Shown in pieces: positions 24,675-33,743 of a DNA stretch of 64,000 nt (its first letter is position 1; every line of letters begins with the position of its first letter). Where the stretch lies: the NCBI GenBank assembly GCA_963790085.1, contig CAWBNH010000013.1, forward strand, positions 62,001 through 126,000. The letters run 5' to 3'. The translations under genes were made by a program, and so were the position numbers. Origin of the DNA: CAXMST01 sp963790085 (GTDB lineage: Bacteria; Actinomycetota; Thermoleophilia; Solirubrobacterales; 70-9). A model generated the notes under the pieces. That model was not told where the DNA came from and did no database searches. It saw nothing but the letters and a program-made list of their open reading frames with translations.

Positions 24675-24783
24675 CGCGCCAACCATATGCCCTCCCGCCC
24701 GCCCGTGGCGACGACGGGCGCAACCGCACACCCGAGGGCAGCTGCGCGGCACCGCGTGCACCGTTCGGGGGGCCTCGGCCACC

Positions 24784-24817
24784 GAACCGTTCACTCGACG
24801 ACCGGGTTGGCCGGTTC
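24784..24817 (-). terminator. Inverted repeats at the end of the esterase gene
   Basis: GAACCG (24784-24789)/CGGTTC (24812-24817) with an inner ACCGG/CCGGT hairpin (24801-24815). It overlaps the esterase stop. Moderate to weak. Confidence 0.35.
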
Positions 24818-25736
24818 AGGCCCAGCGGCGACGCAGGAAAGCGCCGATGTCCCCGACCGCCTCCGCAGCGACGTCGATGAACCCGGCCTGGATCTGGAAG
24901 TCGTGCCACATGTCGGGGAATCGCTGCAGCTCGACCTCGACGCCCGCGCCCCAGGCGCGGTCGGCCCAGCGCAAGGAGTCGTCGAGCAGGATCTCGTGCT
25001 CGCCGACCTGGATCAGGGTCGGCGGCAGCCCGTGTGGATCCGCGTACAGCGGTGAGATGCTCGGGTCGATCAGCGCCAGGGTGTCCGCGAACGAGCGGTA
25101 GCCGTAGCGCAGCCACTCCTCCCGCAGGAGAGCCTCGGTGCCGCGCTTGGCGACGACGCTGCCGCCCGACAGGCTGAGATCGGTGACGGGCGAGACCAGC
25201 ACCATCGCGGCCGGCGACGGCACGTCCATCTCGCGGATCGCCAGCGCGGTCAGGATCGAGATCGCGCCACCGGCCGAGTCGCCCCCGATCGCGACCCGGG
25301 CGGGGTCGTGGCCACGGTCCAGAACCGTGCGGTAGGCGCGAAACACGTCATCGGTGGCCGCCGGGAAGGCATGCTCGGGGGCGAGCCGGTAGTCGGGCAG
25401 ATAGACGTCGACGTCGTCCCCTGCGGCCCGGGCGATGTGACCTGCCAGCCCGGCGTGGGTCTGGGCGCTGCCGAGAACGAAGCCGCCGCCGTGGACCCAC
25501 AGCAGCGCCTTGCGACCGGCCGGATCGCCGGCGCCGGCGCCGGCGCTGACTCGGAGCATGCTCGGGTCGACGCCGACCAGCCGCTCCGTCGAGGTCCCGG
25601 CTGCTCCGGGTGCGCTCCTCACGGCCAGCGCCATGAACCGGCGCTGGAACGAGACCGGGAAGGGCGGGCCGACGAACGGGCGATAGAACCAGCGCAGCAG
25701 CCGGCGATAGAAGCGCGTCAGGAGCGACTGGGCCAT
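24816..25736 (-). CDS. HSL-family alpha/beta-hydrolase (esterase)
   Basis: 306 aa. The hormone-sensitive-lipase oxyanion motif HGGGF and the nucleophile elbow GDSAGG are present. The acid is in the SPLYADPHGLPP region and the His is in MWHDFQ near the C-terminus. It hydrolyses carboxylic esters of short or medium acyl groups. ATG 25736 gives a short basic N-terminus with no signal peptide, so it is cytoplasmic. It lies between the racemase gene and nuoJ, and is divergent from nuoJ. Confidence 0.88.
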   Translation of the reverse strand: MAQSLLTRFYRRLLRWFYRPFVGPPFPVSFQRRFMALAVRSAPGAAGTSTERLVGVDPSMLRVSAGAGAGDPAGRKALLWVHGGGFVLGSAQTHAGLAGHIARAAGDDVDVYLPDYRLAPEHAFPAATDDVFRAYRTVLDRGHDPARVAIGGDSAGGAISILTALAIREMDVPSPAAMVLVSPVTDLSLSGGSVVAKRGTEALLREEWLRYGYRSFADTLALIDPSISPLYADPHGLPPTLIQVGEHEILLDDSLRWADRAWGAGVEVELQRFPDMWHDFQIQAGFIDVAAEAVGDIGAFLRRRWA

Positions 25737-25851
25737 GCCGGTGAAGGCTAGATGGCGGAGGCCGGTCGCGACCGTGTGGCCGGGCGAGGGGATCCTCGCC
25801 GGCACCCGCCGGCGCAGTCCGGCACAGTCCGCATTGGGGCCCTGGCGCGAA

Positions 25852-25857
25852 TAGGAT
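25852..25857 (+). promoter_or_regulatory. Candidate -10 (TAGGAT), leaderless nuoJ
   Basis: TAGGAT ends 8 nt before the nuoJ ATG. It implies that nuoJ-N has its own promoter. Confidence 0.5.
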
Positions 25858-25865
25858 GCGCCGCA

Positions 25866-26414
25866 ATGGTCGAAGTCGCCTTCTTTGCCGGCGCCATCGG
25901 AGCCCTTGGCGGCGCCATTGCCGTGATCGGACTTCGCAACCCGTTCTACAGCGTCCTTGCGCTGGTCGTCCACCTCGTCTCGCTCGCGGGCCTCTTCCTC
26001 CTGCTCTACGCGGAGTTCGTCGCCGCCGCCCAGATCGTCGTCTACGCGGGTGCGGTGATGGTGCTCTACCTGTTCGTCGCCGCCTACGTCGGCAACATCG
26101 ACGAGCCGCTGTGGGAGCCGATCCCCGGTCAGCGCCTGATCGCACCGCTGCTCGGCCTGGCGCTGTTCGTCGAGCTCAGCATCGCCGTGCTCGGCACGGC
26201 ACTGAAGACGCTCGAGAGCGAGGGGCCGGAGATCGCCAGCGGGTTCGGCAGCCCGGCGGCGATCGGCGAGCTGCTGCTCGAGGACTTCCTGATCGCCTTC
26301 GAGGCGGCCTCGCTGCTGTTGCTGCTCGCGGCGGTCGGCGCGGTCGTGCTCGCCGGCAGGCGACCGGAACCCGAGGCGCTCGGTGAGCCCGATCCCGAGG
26401 GGGCGAATCGCTGA
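25866..26414 (+). CDS. nuoJ: NADH-quinone oxidoreductase subunit J
   Basis: 182 aa, five helices. The FVAAAQIVVYAGAVMVLYLFV segment in helix 3 is the pi-bulge region conserved in NuoJ. Membrane-arm subunit linking quinone reduction to proton channels. First gene of the nuoJKLMN block, with 1-nt overlap with nuoK. Confidence 0.95.
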   Translation: MVEVAFFAGAIGALGGAIAVIGLRNPFYSVLALVVHLVSLAGLFLLLYAEFVAAAQIVVYAGAVMVLYLFVAAYVGNIDEPLWEPIPGQRLIAPLLGLALFVELSIAVLGTALKTLESEGPEIASGFGSPAAIGELLLEDFLIAFEAASLLLLLAAVGAVVLAGRRPEPEALGEPDPEGANR

Positions 26415-26713
26415 TGGACGTCTCCTGGTACCTGGTGCTCTCGGCGCTGCTGTTCAGCGTCGGCGCGTTCGGCGTGCTGGTCCGCCGCAGTCCACTCGTG
26501 ATCCTGCTCTGCCTCGAGCTGATGCTGAACAGCGCCAATCTCGCGTTCCTCGCCTTCGCCCGCTCCCTCGGTGATCAGGACGGGCAGATCATGGCCATGA
26601 TGGTGATGGTCGTGGCGGCCTGCGAGGTCGTAGTCGGGCTCGGCCTGATCGTCGCCATGTACCGGCGCAGGTTGCCGCTCGACGTGGACGAGGCACGGGA
26701 GCTGCACGGATGA
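26414..26713 (+). CDS. nuoK: NADH-quinone oxidoreductase subunit K
   Basis: 99 aa, three helices, standard length. Conserved membrane Glu in ILLCLELMLNSANL (helix 2) and in AACEVVVGLGLIV (helix 3), both part of the proton path. Start and stop overlap nuoJ and nuoL (TGATG and ATGA), so the three are translationally coupled. Confidence 0.95.
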   Translation: MDVSWYLVLSALLFSVGAFGVLVRRSPLVILLCLELMLNSANLAFLAFARSLGDQDGQIMAMMVMVVAACEVVVGLGLIVAMYRRRLPLDVDEARELHG

Positions 26714-28716
26714 GCGGCACCACCTACGGCTGGCTGGTCCTCGCCTTCCCGCTCGCCGGCTCGATCACGATCGGGCTCACCTTCAAGCTCGTCAGCGCGC
26801 GAACCGCGGGCTGGATCGGCGTCGGCTCGATCGCGCTCGCGTTCCTCGCGGCGATCGGCGCGCTGGTCGAGCTGCTCAGCCTTCCCGCCGAGGAGCGCGA
26901 GCTGACCAGCGTGCTCTACGACTACGGTGGCGCCGCCGGAATCCCGTTCGATCTCGGCATCCTCGTCGACCCGCTGTCGGTGTACATGGCGCTCGTGGTC
27001 AGCGGCGTCTCGATGATGATCCACGTCTACTCGGTCGGCTACATGGGCGGCGACCGCGGCTACCACCGCTTCTTCGCCTACCTGAACTTCTTCGTCTTCT
27101 CGATGCTGCTGCTGGTCCTCGCGGGCAACTTCGTCCTGCTGATCGTCGGCTGGGCGTTCGTCGGCTACGCGTCCTACGCGCTGGTCAGCTTCTGGTACCG
27201 GCGCGAGACCGCGACCAAGGCCGGCATGAAGGCGTTCGTGATCAACGTGATCGGGGACATCGGCCTCGTCTTCGCGGCGATCCTGTTGATCAAGGAGCTT
27301 GGCGCGACCGAGTACCTCGCGGTCTTCGAGCGCGCACCCGAGACGTTCACGACGAACGAGTGGACGATCGTGGCGATCTGCCTGCTGCTGCTGGTCGGCG
27401 CGTTCGCGAAGTCGGCCCAGATCCCGCTCCACACGTGGCTTCCCGACGCGATGGAGGGACCGACCCCGGTCAGCGCGCTGATCCACGCGGCGACGATGGT
27501 CACCGCCGGCGTCTACCTGATCGCGCGCGCCCATCCGCTGTTCGGCCTGGCGCCGACCGCCGCCGACATCTCGGCCTTCGTCGGCCTCGTGACCCTGTTC
27601 CTCGCCGCGACCGTGGCGATGGTGGTCACCGACCTGAAGCGGATCATCGCCTACTCGACGATGAGTCAGGTCGGCTACATGGTCGTCGGCGTCTCGATCG
27701 GCGCCTTCACCGGCGGTCTCTTCCACCTGATGACCCACGCGTTCTTCAAGGCGCTGCTGTTCATGGGGGCGGGGTCGGTGATCGCCGCGATGGCCAACAA
27801 CCAGAACATCGACGACATGGGCGGCTTCCGCAAGTCGATGCCGTTCACCTTCGTGCTGATGACGATCGGAGCGCTCGCCCTGGCCGGGTTCACCGGCACG
27901 GCCGGGTTCTTCAGCAAGGACGAGATCCTCGCCTACGCGGCCGACCGCGGCGGGATCTACTGGTCGTTCGCGATCGGCGGCTACATCGCGGCGTTCTTCA
28001 CCGCCTTCTACGCGTTCCGGATCATCTTCCGCGTCTTCTACGGGGAGAAGTGCGAGGAGGCGAGGGAGCTGGAGGGCGGCGAGCTGGCGCACGGCGAGCC
28101 GATCAACCCGCAAGACGGCGAGGCCGAGGACTACGACGTCGGCTTCCCCGGCGAGGAGCACCACATCGCCGAGCGGAGCTGGCCGATGCGGGCTGGAATG
28201 GCGGTGCTCGGGATCGGCGCGCTGTTCGCCGGCTACATCCAGGTGCCCGGGGTCGACGCGGTGCTCGAGCACTTCTTCGAGCCGGTCTTCGAGTCCTCAC
28301 CGCTGTTCGAGATCGTGCCCTCGACACTCGACTCCTGGATCGGGCTCGCCGTCGGCAGCGTGGTCTCGATCACCGGGATCGCCCTCGCCTACTACCTCTA
28401 CATCGTCGCGCCCGGGGCGACGGCGAGGATCCTCGAACGCTTCCGGGGCCTGCACCGGACGCTGTTCAACAAGTACTGGTTCGACGAGCTCCAGAACGCG
28501 CTCGTCTACCGCCCGGTGATCGCGCTCGGGCGGTTCGCCAACAACGTCGTCGAGCGCTATCTCGTGCAGGGCATCGTCGTCGTCGCCCGGGGCACCGCCA
28601 CCGGGCTCGGCGACATCGTCAAGGCCGCGCAGTCGGGCTTCATCCGCTCCTACGCGATGTTCGTGCTCGCCGGCGTCGTCGGGCTCGCCCTCTACTTCCT
28701 GATCGCGGCGAGCTGA
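26710..28716 (+). CDS. nuoL: NADH-quinone oxidoreductase subunit L
   Basis: 668 aa, the long antiporter-like proton-pumping subunit. Family motifs include FVGYASYALVSFWYRR, the Lys/His helix AKSAQIPLHTWLPDAMEGPT, and FKALLFMGAGSVI. The C-terminal lateral helix region runs to the end of the gene. An acidic loop (about residues 440-480, EEARELEGGELAHGEP...) lies before the final helices. Overlaps nuoK by 4 nt. Confidence 0.95.
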   Translation: MSGTTYGWLVLAFPLAGSITIGLTFKLVSARTAGWIGVGSIALAFLAAIGALVELLSLPAEERELTSVLYDYGGAAGIPFDLGILVDPLSVYMALVVSGVSMMIHVYSVGYMGGDRGYHRFFAYLNFFVFSMLLLVLAGNFVLLIVGWAFVGYASYALVSFWYRRETATKAGMKAFVINVIGDIGLVFAAILLIKELGATEYLAVFERAPETFTTNEWTIVAICLLLLVGAFAKSAQIPLHTWLPDAMEGPTPVSALIHAATMVTAGVYLIARAHPLFGLAPTAADISAFVGLVTLFLAATVAMVVTDLKRIIAYSTMSQVGYMVVGVSIGAFTGGLFHLMTHAFFKALLFMGAGSVIAAMANNQNIDDMGGFRKSMPFTFVLMTIGALALAGFTGTAGFFSKDEILAYAADRGGIYWSFAIGGYIAAFFTAFYAFRIIFRVFYGEKCEEARELEGGELAHGEPINPQDGEAEDYDVGFPGEEHHIAERSWPMRAGMAVLGIGALFAGYIQVPGVDAVLEHFFEPVFESSPLFEIVPSTLDSWIGLAVGSVVSITGIALAYYLYIVAPGATARILERFRGLHRTLFNKYWFDELQNALVYRPVIALGRFANNVVERYLVQGIVVVARGTATGLGDIVKAAQSGFIRSYAMFVLAGVVGLALYFLIAAS

Positions 28717-28729
28717 GCGGGGTGAGCGC

Positions 28730-30337
28730 ATGCTGAACATCGTCCTCTGGCTCCCTCTGGCGATCGGGCTGATCGGCTTCCTGCTGCCGCGAAACGCGGT
28801 CGGCTGGCTGTCGACGCTCGGGTCGCTGGCCAGCCTCGGCCTCGCGATCGGCCTGATCACCGACTTCGAGACCGGAAGCGGGGCCCTGCAACAGGTCGTC
28901 AGCGAGAGCTGGATCCCGGAGCTCGGCGTGCGCTACGAGCTCGGCATCGACGGGATCAGCCTGTTCATGGTCCTGCTGACCGCGATCGGGTGGCTGGCGG
29001 CCAACCTCTACTCGGCCCAGCAGGGCCCGGACCGCCCGCGCGCCTACTTCTTCCAGCTCGGGCTGGCGCAGACGGCGACGGTCGGCGCGTTCCTCGCCCA
29101 GGACCTGCTCCTGTTCGTGCTCTTCTTCGACCTGATGCTGATCCCCTTCTACCTCCTGATCGGAGCCTGGGGGAGCGGCGATCGGATCGCGGCGACGATC
29201 AAGATGATCATCTACACGCTGGTCGGCTCGCTGCTGATGCTGATCGCGGCGATCACGCTGGCGGTGCTGACCTCGGAGTCGACGGGGCTGCCGCTGAGCT
29301 TCGACATGACGGTGCTGGCGGCATCGCCGCTGCCGCTGGCGAGCCAGCAGTGGATCTTCTGGTTCTTCGCGGCCGCCTTCCTGATCAAGATGCCGTCGTT
29401 CCCCCTCCACGGCTGGATGGCCGACGCTTACCGCTCCGCCCCGCTCCCGGTGCTGGCGCTGCTCGGCGGCGTGCTCAGCAAGGTCGCCGCGTACGGGTTC
29501 CTGCGGATCGTCCTGCCGATCCTTCCCGACGCGACGATCCAGTACCAGGAGGTCCTGCTGGTGATCGCCGTGCTCTCGATCCTCTACGGCTCGGCGATGG
29601 CCTTCACCCAGAACAACGTCCGGCTGGTCGTCGGCTACTCCTCGATCGCCCAGCTCGGGTTCATCCTGCTCGGGATCTTCGCCCTGCGTCCCGACGGCGG
29701 CGACGGCTCGGTCAGCCAGATGTTCAACCACGGGCTCGTCGTCCTGCCGGCCTTCTTCATCATCGCGCTGCTCTACGAGCGGCTCGAGACCGAGGACCTG
29801 CGCGAGATGGGCGGCATGGCGAAGCGGGCGCCGGTGCTCGCGGTGCTGTTCGTGATCGTGACGATGGCGATCCTGGCGATCCCCGGCTCCGCCAACTTCG
29901 TCGGCGAGTTCTACATCCTCAACGGGCTCTTCGCGAACAAGGTCGCGCTGGCGCTGATCGCGTCGGTCGGCATCGCGCTGGCGGCGTTCTACGCGCTGCG
30001 GCTGTTCCAGCGTTCGATGCACAACCGCCTGCCCGACGGCGGGGCGTCGCGCGAGATCACGCTCCGCGAGGGGCTGGTGATCGTGCCGCTCGTCGCCTGC
30101 ATCGTCGCGATCGCGCTCTATCCGGCGCTGATCCTCGATCGCGGCGAGGCCTCGGTCGAGCGCAGCGTCGTCGCGGTCGCGGTCGCCGACTGCGGCGAAG
30201 CGGCTGCCGCCGACGCCCCGCCGGCTCTGGGCGTGCCGGGTGAGACCGCGGATTGCCTCCAGCGCTACGGCCTCGGCGAGCAGGACGCACCCGAGCCCGG
30301 CGGCAGCGAGGTCGTCGACACGGGGGCGGCACCGTGA
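28730..30337 (+). CDS. nuoM: NADH-quinone oxidoreductase subunit M
   Basis: 535 aa antiporter-like subunit. Key motifs are the Lys helix KMPSFPLHGWMADAYRSAP and the MFNHGLVVLPAFFI helix. The last 60 or so residues form an acidic, Ala/Gly-rich tail with two Cys after the last helix (DRGEASVERS onward), beyond the usual family end. ATG 28730; its stop overlaps the nuoN GTG. Confidence 0.95.
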   Translation: MLNIVLWLPLAIGLIGFLLPRNAVGWLSTLGSLASLGLAIGLITDFETGSGALQQVVSESWIPELGVRYELGIDGISLFMVLLTAIGWLAANLYSAQQGPDRPRAYFFQLGLAQTATVGAFLAQDLLLFVLFFDLMLIPFYLLIGAWGSGDRIAATIKMIIYTLVGSLLMLIAAITLAVLTSESTGLPLSFDMTVLAASPLPLASQQWIFWFFAAAFLIKMPSFPLHGWMADAYRSAPLPVLALLGGVLSKVAAYGFLRIVLPILPDATIQYQEVLLVIAVLSILYGSAMAFTQNNVRLVVGYSSIAQLGFILLGIFALRPDGGDGSVSQMFNHGLVVLPAFFIIALLYERLETEDLREMGGMAKRAPVLAVLFVIVTMAILAIPGSANFVGEFYILNGLFANKVALALIASVGIALAAFYALRLFQRSMHNRLPDGGASREITLREGLVIVPLVACIVAIALYPALILDRGEASVERSVVAVAVADCGEAAAADAPPALGVPGETADCLQRYGLGEQDAPEPGGSEVVDTGAAP

Positions 30338-31893
30338 CCTTCGAGGCCCCGACGATCGACTACGCCGGGCTCTCGCCGGTGATCGCGCTCACCGCCGGGC
30401 TCTGCGTCGTGCTGCTCGCCGGCCTGGTCAGCGACCGCGGCAACCGCTGGCTCTCGACCGCCCTGACGCTGACGACGCTCGGCGCAGCGGCGGGGCTGAT
30501 GATCTGGCAGCTGAGCGAGCCGGGCAAGGACCTGGTCGCCGGGGCCCTGCGGATCGACGGCCTGGCGATCACCGCGGGCCTGATCTGCATCACCGCGGCG
30601 GCCCTGGTGGTGCCGTTGATGCTCCGCGACGACGGCGCCGAGGAGGCCGGGTTCGGGGAGACGCACGCGCTGCTGATCGGCTCGGTGCTCGGCATGGTGC
30701 TGCTCGCCCAGGCCCAGAACCTGATCAGCTTCTTCGTCGCCCTCGAGCTGCTCTCGATCCCGCTCTACGTTCTCTGCGGCAGCCATCGCAGCCGCGTCGG
30801 GTCGCTCGAGTCCGGGCTCAAGTACCTGATCGTCGGCTCGCTCGGCTCCGCCACGCTGCTCTACGGCCTCGCCTTCATCTACGGCGGGTCGGGGTCGATG
30901 GACTTCAACGGGATCACGGCGGGCATCCGCGAGAACGGCCTCGGCTCCGACCCGTTGATCCTGGTCGGGATCGCGTTCTGCGCGGTCGGCCTCGCGTTCA
31001 AGGTCTCGATCGCCCCCTTCCACCAGTGGACGCCCGACGTCTACCAGGGCGCGCCGACCCCGATCACTTCGTTCATGGCCGTCGCGACCAAGGCGGCCGC
31101 GTTCGCCGTCTTCGCCCGCTTCTTCATCGTCGCACTCGGGCCGTCGGGGACCGACTGGCAGCCGGCGCTGGCGGCGCTGGCGGCGATCTCGATGATCGTC
31201 GGCAACGTCGGCGCCCTCGGCCAGACGTCGCTGAAGCGGATGCTCGGCTACTCCGGAATCGCGCAGGCCGGCTACATGCTCGTCGGCCTGCTGGTCGCCG
31301 TCGAGACCGGCGTCAACGCGCTGGTCTTCTACCTGGCCGCCTACGCGCTGATCAACCTCGCCGCCTTCGGCGTGATCGCGATCCGCGAGCGGGAGACGCC
31401 GTTCGGCGACGACATCACCGCCGTTCAGGGGATCGGCCGGGACCGGCCCTCGCTCGCCTGGCCGCTGACGATCGCGATGCTCGCCCTGGCCGGCCTGCCC
31501 GGCACCTCCGGCTTCATCGGCAAGCTCTGGCTGGTCGAAGCGGCGGGCGAGGGGGACTACACCTGGCTGGCGGTGATGATCGCGATCGGGACGATGATCT
31601 CGCTCGCCTACTACCTTCAGGTCGTCGCAGCGATCTGGATGCGCCCGACGCCAAGACGGATGCCGGCGATGGCGGGCGCGGCGCCGGGGGCGGCGGCGGA
31701 CTCCGGTGCCCGCGTCGAGGTCGAGGCGGGACGGGCGCTGCGCGGCGGCCCGAGCGGCGGCCGTTGCGCCCTGGTGCTGGGGATGATCGTGATCACGGCC
31801 GCTGCAACGGTCCTCTTCGGCATCTACCCAGACCCGCTGGTCGAGTTCGCCAACAACGCCGGCGAAGCCGTCACCGAGAGCGTCTTCGGCTGA
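30334..31893 (+). CDS. nuoN: NADH-quinone oxidoreductase subunit N
   Basis: 519 aa antiporter-like subunit. It contains FKVSIAPFHQWTPDVYQGAPTP with the central Lys, and a GLPGTSGFIGK motif near residue 388. A Gly/Ala-rich non-conserved insert (about residues 440-475) precedes the last helix. The GTG start overlaps the nuoM stop. Last gene of the nuo set; it converges on the FAD oxidoreductase gene. Confidence 0.95.
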   Translation: MTFEAPTIDYAGLSPVIALTAGLCVVLLAGLVSDRGNRWLSTALTLTTLGAAAGLMIWQLSEPGKDLVAGALRIDGLAITAGLICITAAALVVPLMLRDDGAEEAGFGETHALLIGSVLGMVLLAQAQNLISFFVALELLSIPLYVLCGSHRSRVGSLESGLKYLIVGSLGSATLLYGLAFIYGGSGSMDFNGITAGIRENGLGSDPLILVGIAFCAVGLAFKVSIAPFHQWTPDVYQGAPTPITSFMAVATKAAAFAVFARFFIVALGPSGTDWQPALAALAAISMIVGNVGALGQTSLKRMLGYSGIAQAGYMLVGLLVAVETGVNALVFYLAAYALINLAAFGVIAIRERETPFGDDITAVQGIGRDRPSLAWPLTIAMLALAGLPGTSGFIGKLWLVEAAGEGDYTWLAVMIAIGTMISLAYYLQVVAAIWMRPTPRRMPAMAGAAPGAAADSGARVEVEAGRALRGGPSGGRCALVLGMIVITAAATVLFGIYPDPLVEFANNAGEAVTESVFG

Positions 31894-31940
31894 GGCCCCG
31901 GGGCCGTCTGCGCCACGGTGGGCGCGTGAGCCCGCTCAGC
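31889..31940. terminator. Inverted repeats between nuoN and FAD oxidoreductase
   Basis: Outer GCTGAG/CTCAGC (31889-31894, 31935-31940) at the facing stops encloses the perfect palindrome GGCCCCGGGGCC (31894-31905) and the hairpin GCGCC/GGCGC (31910-31925). Confidence 0.5.
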
Positions 31941-33570
31941 GCGCCGCGCGGCGCCGCCGCAGGCGGCCGCGGATGCCGCTGCGGTCCTTGAGGATCCGCT
32001 TGGCGGCGTTGTGGCCGGCCGCCGCCATCACGCCGCCGCCGGGGTGGGTTCCGGCCCCGCACAGGTAGAGGCCGCGGACCGGGGTGCCGTAGTGGGCAAG
32101 CTCGGGGCAGGGACGCATGAAGGCCATCTGGTCGAGGCCCTGCTCGCCCTGGAAGATCGAGCCGTCCTGAAGGCCGAAGATCTCCTCGAGGTCGGGCGGC
32201 GCGAGGACCTCGAGCTCCTCGATCGCGTCGGGGACGTTGGGCGCGTAGCGGGCGAGGTGGTTGACGCAGGACGCCGCGTAGTCCTCGCGGGCGCCGTCCG
32301 GCCAGTCGGCGGCGGCGTGCGGGCCGTACTGGGTGAACATCGTCATCACCCAGCGGTCGTCGTCGGTCAGCGAGGAGTCGACGGCCGAGGGGAGCTCGGC
32401 CTCGACGTAGGGATTGGCGGCGGGGCGGCCGGCGAGCGCGTCCTGCCAGGCCGCCTCGAGGTAGTCCACCGACGGGCAGAGGTTGACCCCGGTGTGCATC
32501 AGCAGCTGCTGCTCCTCGTCGCTGACGTTCTCGTACTGGGGCGGCTCGCTGAGCAGGATGTTGACCTTGACCGAGCCGCCGCGTGTCCGGTAGCGACGCA
32601 TGTCGTCGGCGACCTCGGTCGGAAAGTGCTCGGCACCGGTCAGCTCGAGGACGGTGGTCTTCGGGTGGGCCCCGGAGGCGACGATCGGCGCTCGCAGCTG
32701 CTCGCCGTCCGCGAGCGTGACGCCGAGCACCTCGCCGGCCGAGACGTCGATCGAGGCGACCTCGGCGTCGGTGCGAACCACGGCCCCGGCCGACTCGGCC
32801 GAGCGGGCGATCGCGGTGCTGATCGCCCCCATACCGCCGATCACCTGACCCCAGGAGCCGCGCACGCCGTCGAGCTCACCGAGCGCATGGTGCAGCAGGT
32901 TGTAGGCGGTGCCCGGTGTGCGGGGCCCGGCCCAGACGCCGACCACTCCGGTCGAGGCGACCGACCCCTTGAGGCCGTCGAGCTCGAAGCTGTCATCGAG
33001 CAGATCGCCGACCGACATCGTGAAGATCCGGACCAGCTCGTGGACGTCACGGCGGGAGAGCCCGGCGGCCCGGCCGGCCTCGCGCAGCAGCGCGAAGAGG
33101 TCACCGGGGCTCTTCGAGCCGAGCGCCGGGGGCTCACGCGTGAGCATCGGGGCGAGGAAGTCGGCGGCGGCGATCAGCCTCTCCTCGAACGGGCCGTAGG
33201 CCTCGGCGTCGGCCTCCGAGAAGCGCGCGATCGACCGCTGGGTCCTCGCGGTCTCGTTGAAGAAGAAGATCGGACCCTGCTCGGTCAGCGCCGCGTACGC
33301 GGGGTCGAGCGGGACCGCGCGGTAGCCGAAGTCCTTGAGCCGAAGATCGTCGACCACCTTCGGCTGCAGCATCGAGACGACATAGGAGGCGCGCGAGACG
33401 CGGGCTCCAGGCCAGACCTCCTCGGTGACGCAGGCGCCGCCGAGGATCGGACGGCGCTCGAGCACACAGACACGGAGGCCGGCGTGGGCGAGGTAGGCAG
33501 CGGTGGTGAGGCCGTTGTGGCCGCCGCCGACGATGATCGCGTCGAACGAGCGGCCGCCGGGCGCGGGCAC
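31936..33570 (-). CDS. FAD/NAD(P)-dependent oxidoreductase, phytoene desaturase/PYROXD2-like
   Basis: 544 aa from GTG 33570. The N-terminal Rossmann motif AIIVGGGHNGLTTAAYLAHAG binds FAD, followed by VLERRPILGGACVTEE. The C-terminal FAD motif is LYLCGAGTHPGGGVMAAAG. This group oxidises or isomerises carbon bonds of amines, carotenoids or unknown substrates. The frame remains open to 33741, with TTG 33654 and ATG 33681 as alternatives. A minus-strand TTGTAG-18-TGATAG promoter (33635-33664) favours GTG 33570. Divergent from the aminotransferase gene, so probably part of the same catabolic locus. Confidence 0.85.
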   Translation of the reverse strand: MPAPGGRSFDAIIVGGGHNGLTTAAYLAHAGLRVCVLERRPILGGACVTEEVWPGARVSRASYVVSMLQPKVVDDLRLKDFGYRAVPLDPAYAALTEQGPIFFFNETARTQRSIARFSEADAEAYGPFEERLIAAADFLAPMLTREPPALGSKSPGDLFALLREAGRAAGLSRRDVHELVRIFTMSVGDLLDDSFELDGLKGSVASTGVVGVWAGPRTPGTAYNLLHHALGELDGVRGSWGQVIGGMGAISTAIARSAESAGAVVRTDAEVASIDVSAGEVLGVTLADGEQLRAPIVASGAHPKTTVLELTGAEHFPTEVADDMRRYRTRGGSVKVNILLSEPPQYENVSDEEQQLLMHTGVNLCPSVDYLEAAWQDALAGRPAANPYVEAELPSAVDSSLTDDDRWVMTMFTQYGPHAAADWPDGAREDYAASCVNHLARYAPNVPDAIEELEVLAPPDLEEIFGLQDGSIFQGEQGLDQMAFMRPCPELAHYGTPVRGLYLCGAGTHPGGGVMAAAGHNAAKRILKDRSGIRGRLRRRRAAR

Positions 33571-33653
33571 GCGTGCCGCGCCGACGGCACCGTTGCTGCG
33601 AGCTGTCCTCTCCGCCGCCTCGATGGTGAGCAGGCTATCAGAGAGATCGTGCA

Positions 33654-33667
33654 ATTGACTACAAGGT
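33654..33667. promoter_or_regulatory. Shared motif ATTGACTACAAGGT, site 1
   Basis: It sits in the divergent region between the FAD oxidoreductase and aminotransferase genes. It matches 13 of 14 positions with the site at 38901-38914 and overlaps predicted -35 elements on both strands. Likely operator of the locus regulator. Confidence 0.45.
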
Positions 33668-33743
33668 AAATCGGGTAGCATGGCCCCCCACGGGCCGCCC
33701 CGGGGCGGAATCGAAGGGCCGACAGCGAAGAGGACGGACACCG

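Noticed and set aside
26575..28272. 565-codon open frame antisense to nuoL
   Set aside because: Composition is Asp/Arg/His/Gln-rich with no motifs; it mirrors nuoL codons and is a high-GC antisense shadow.
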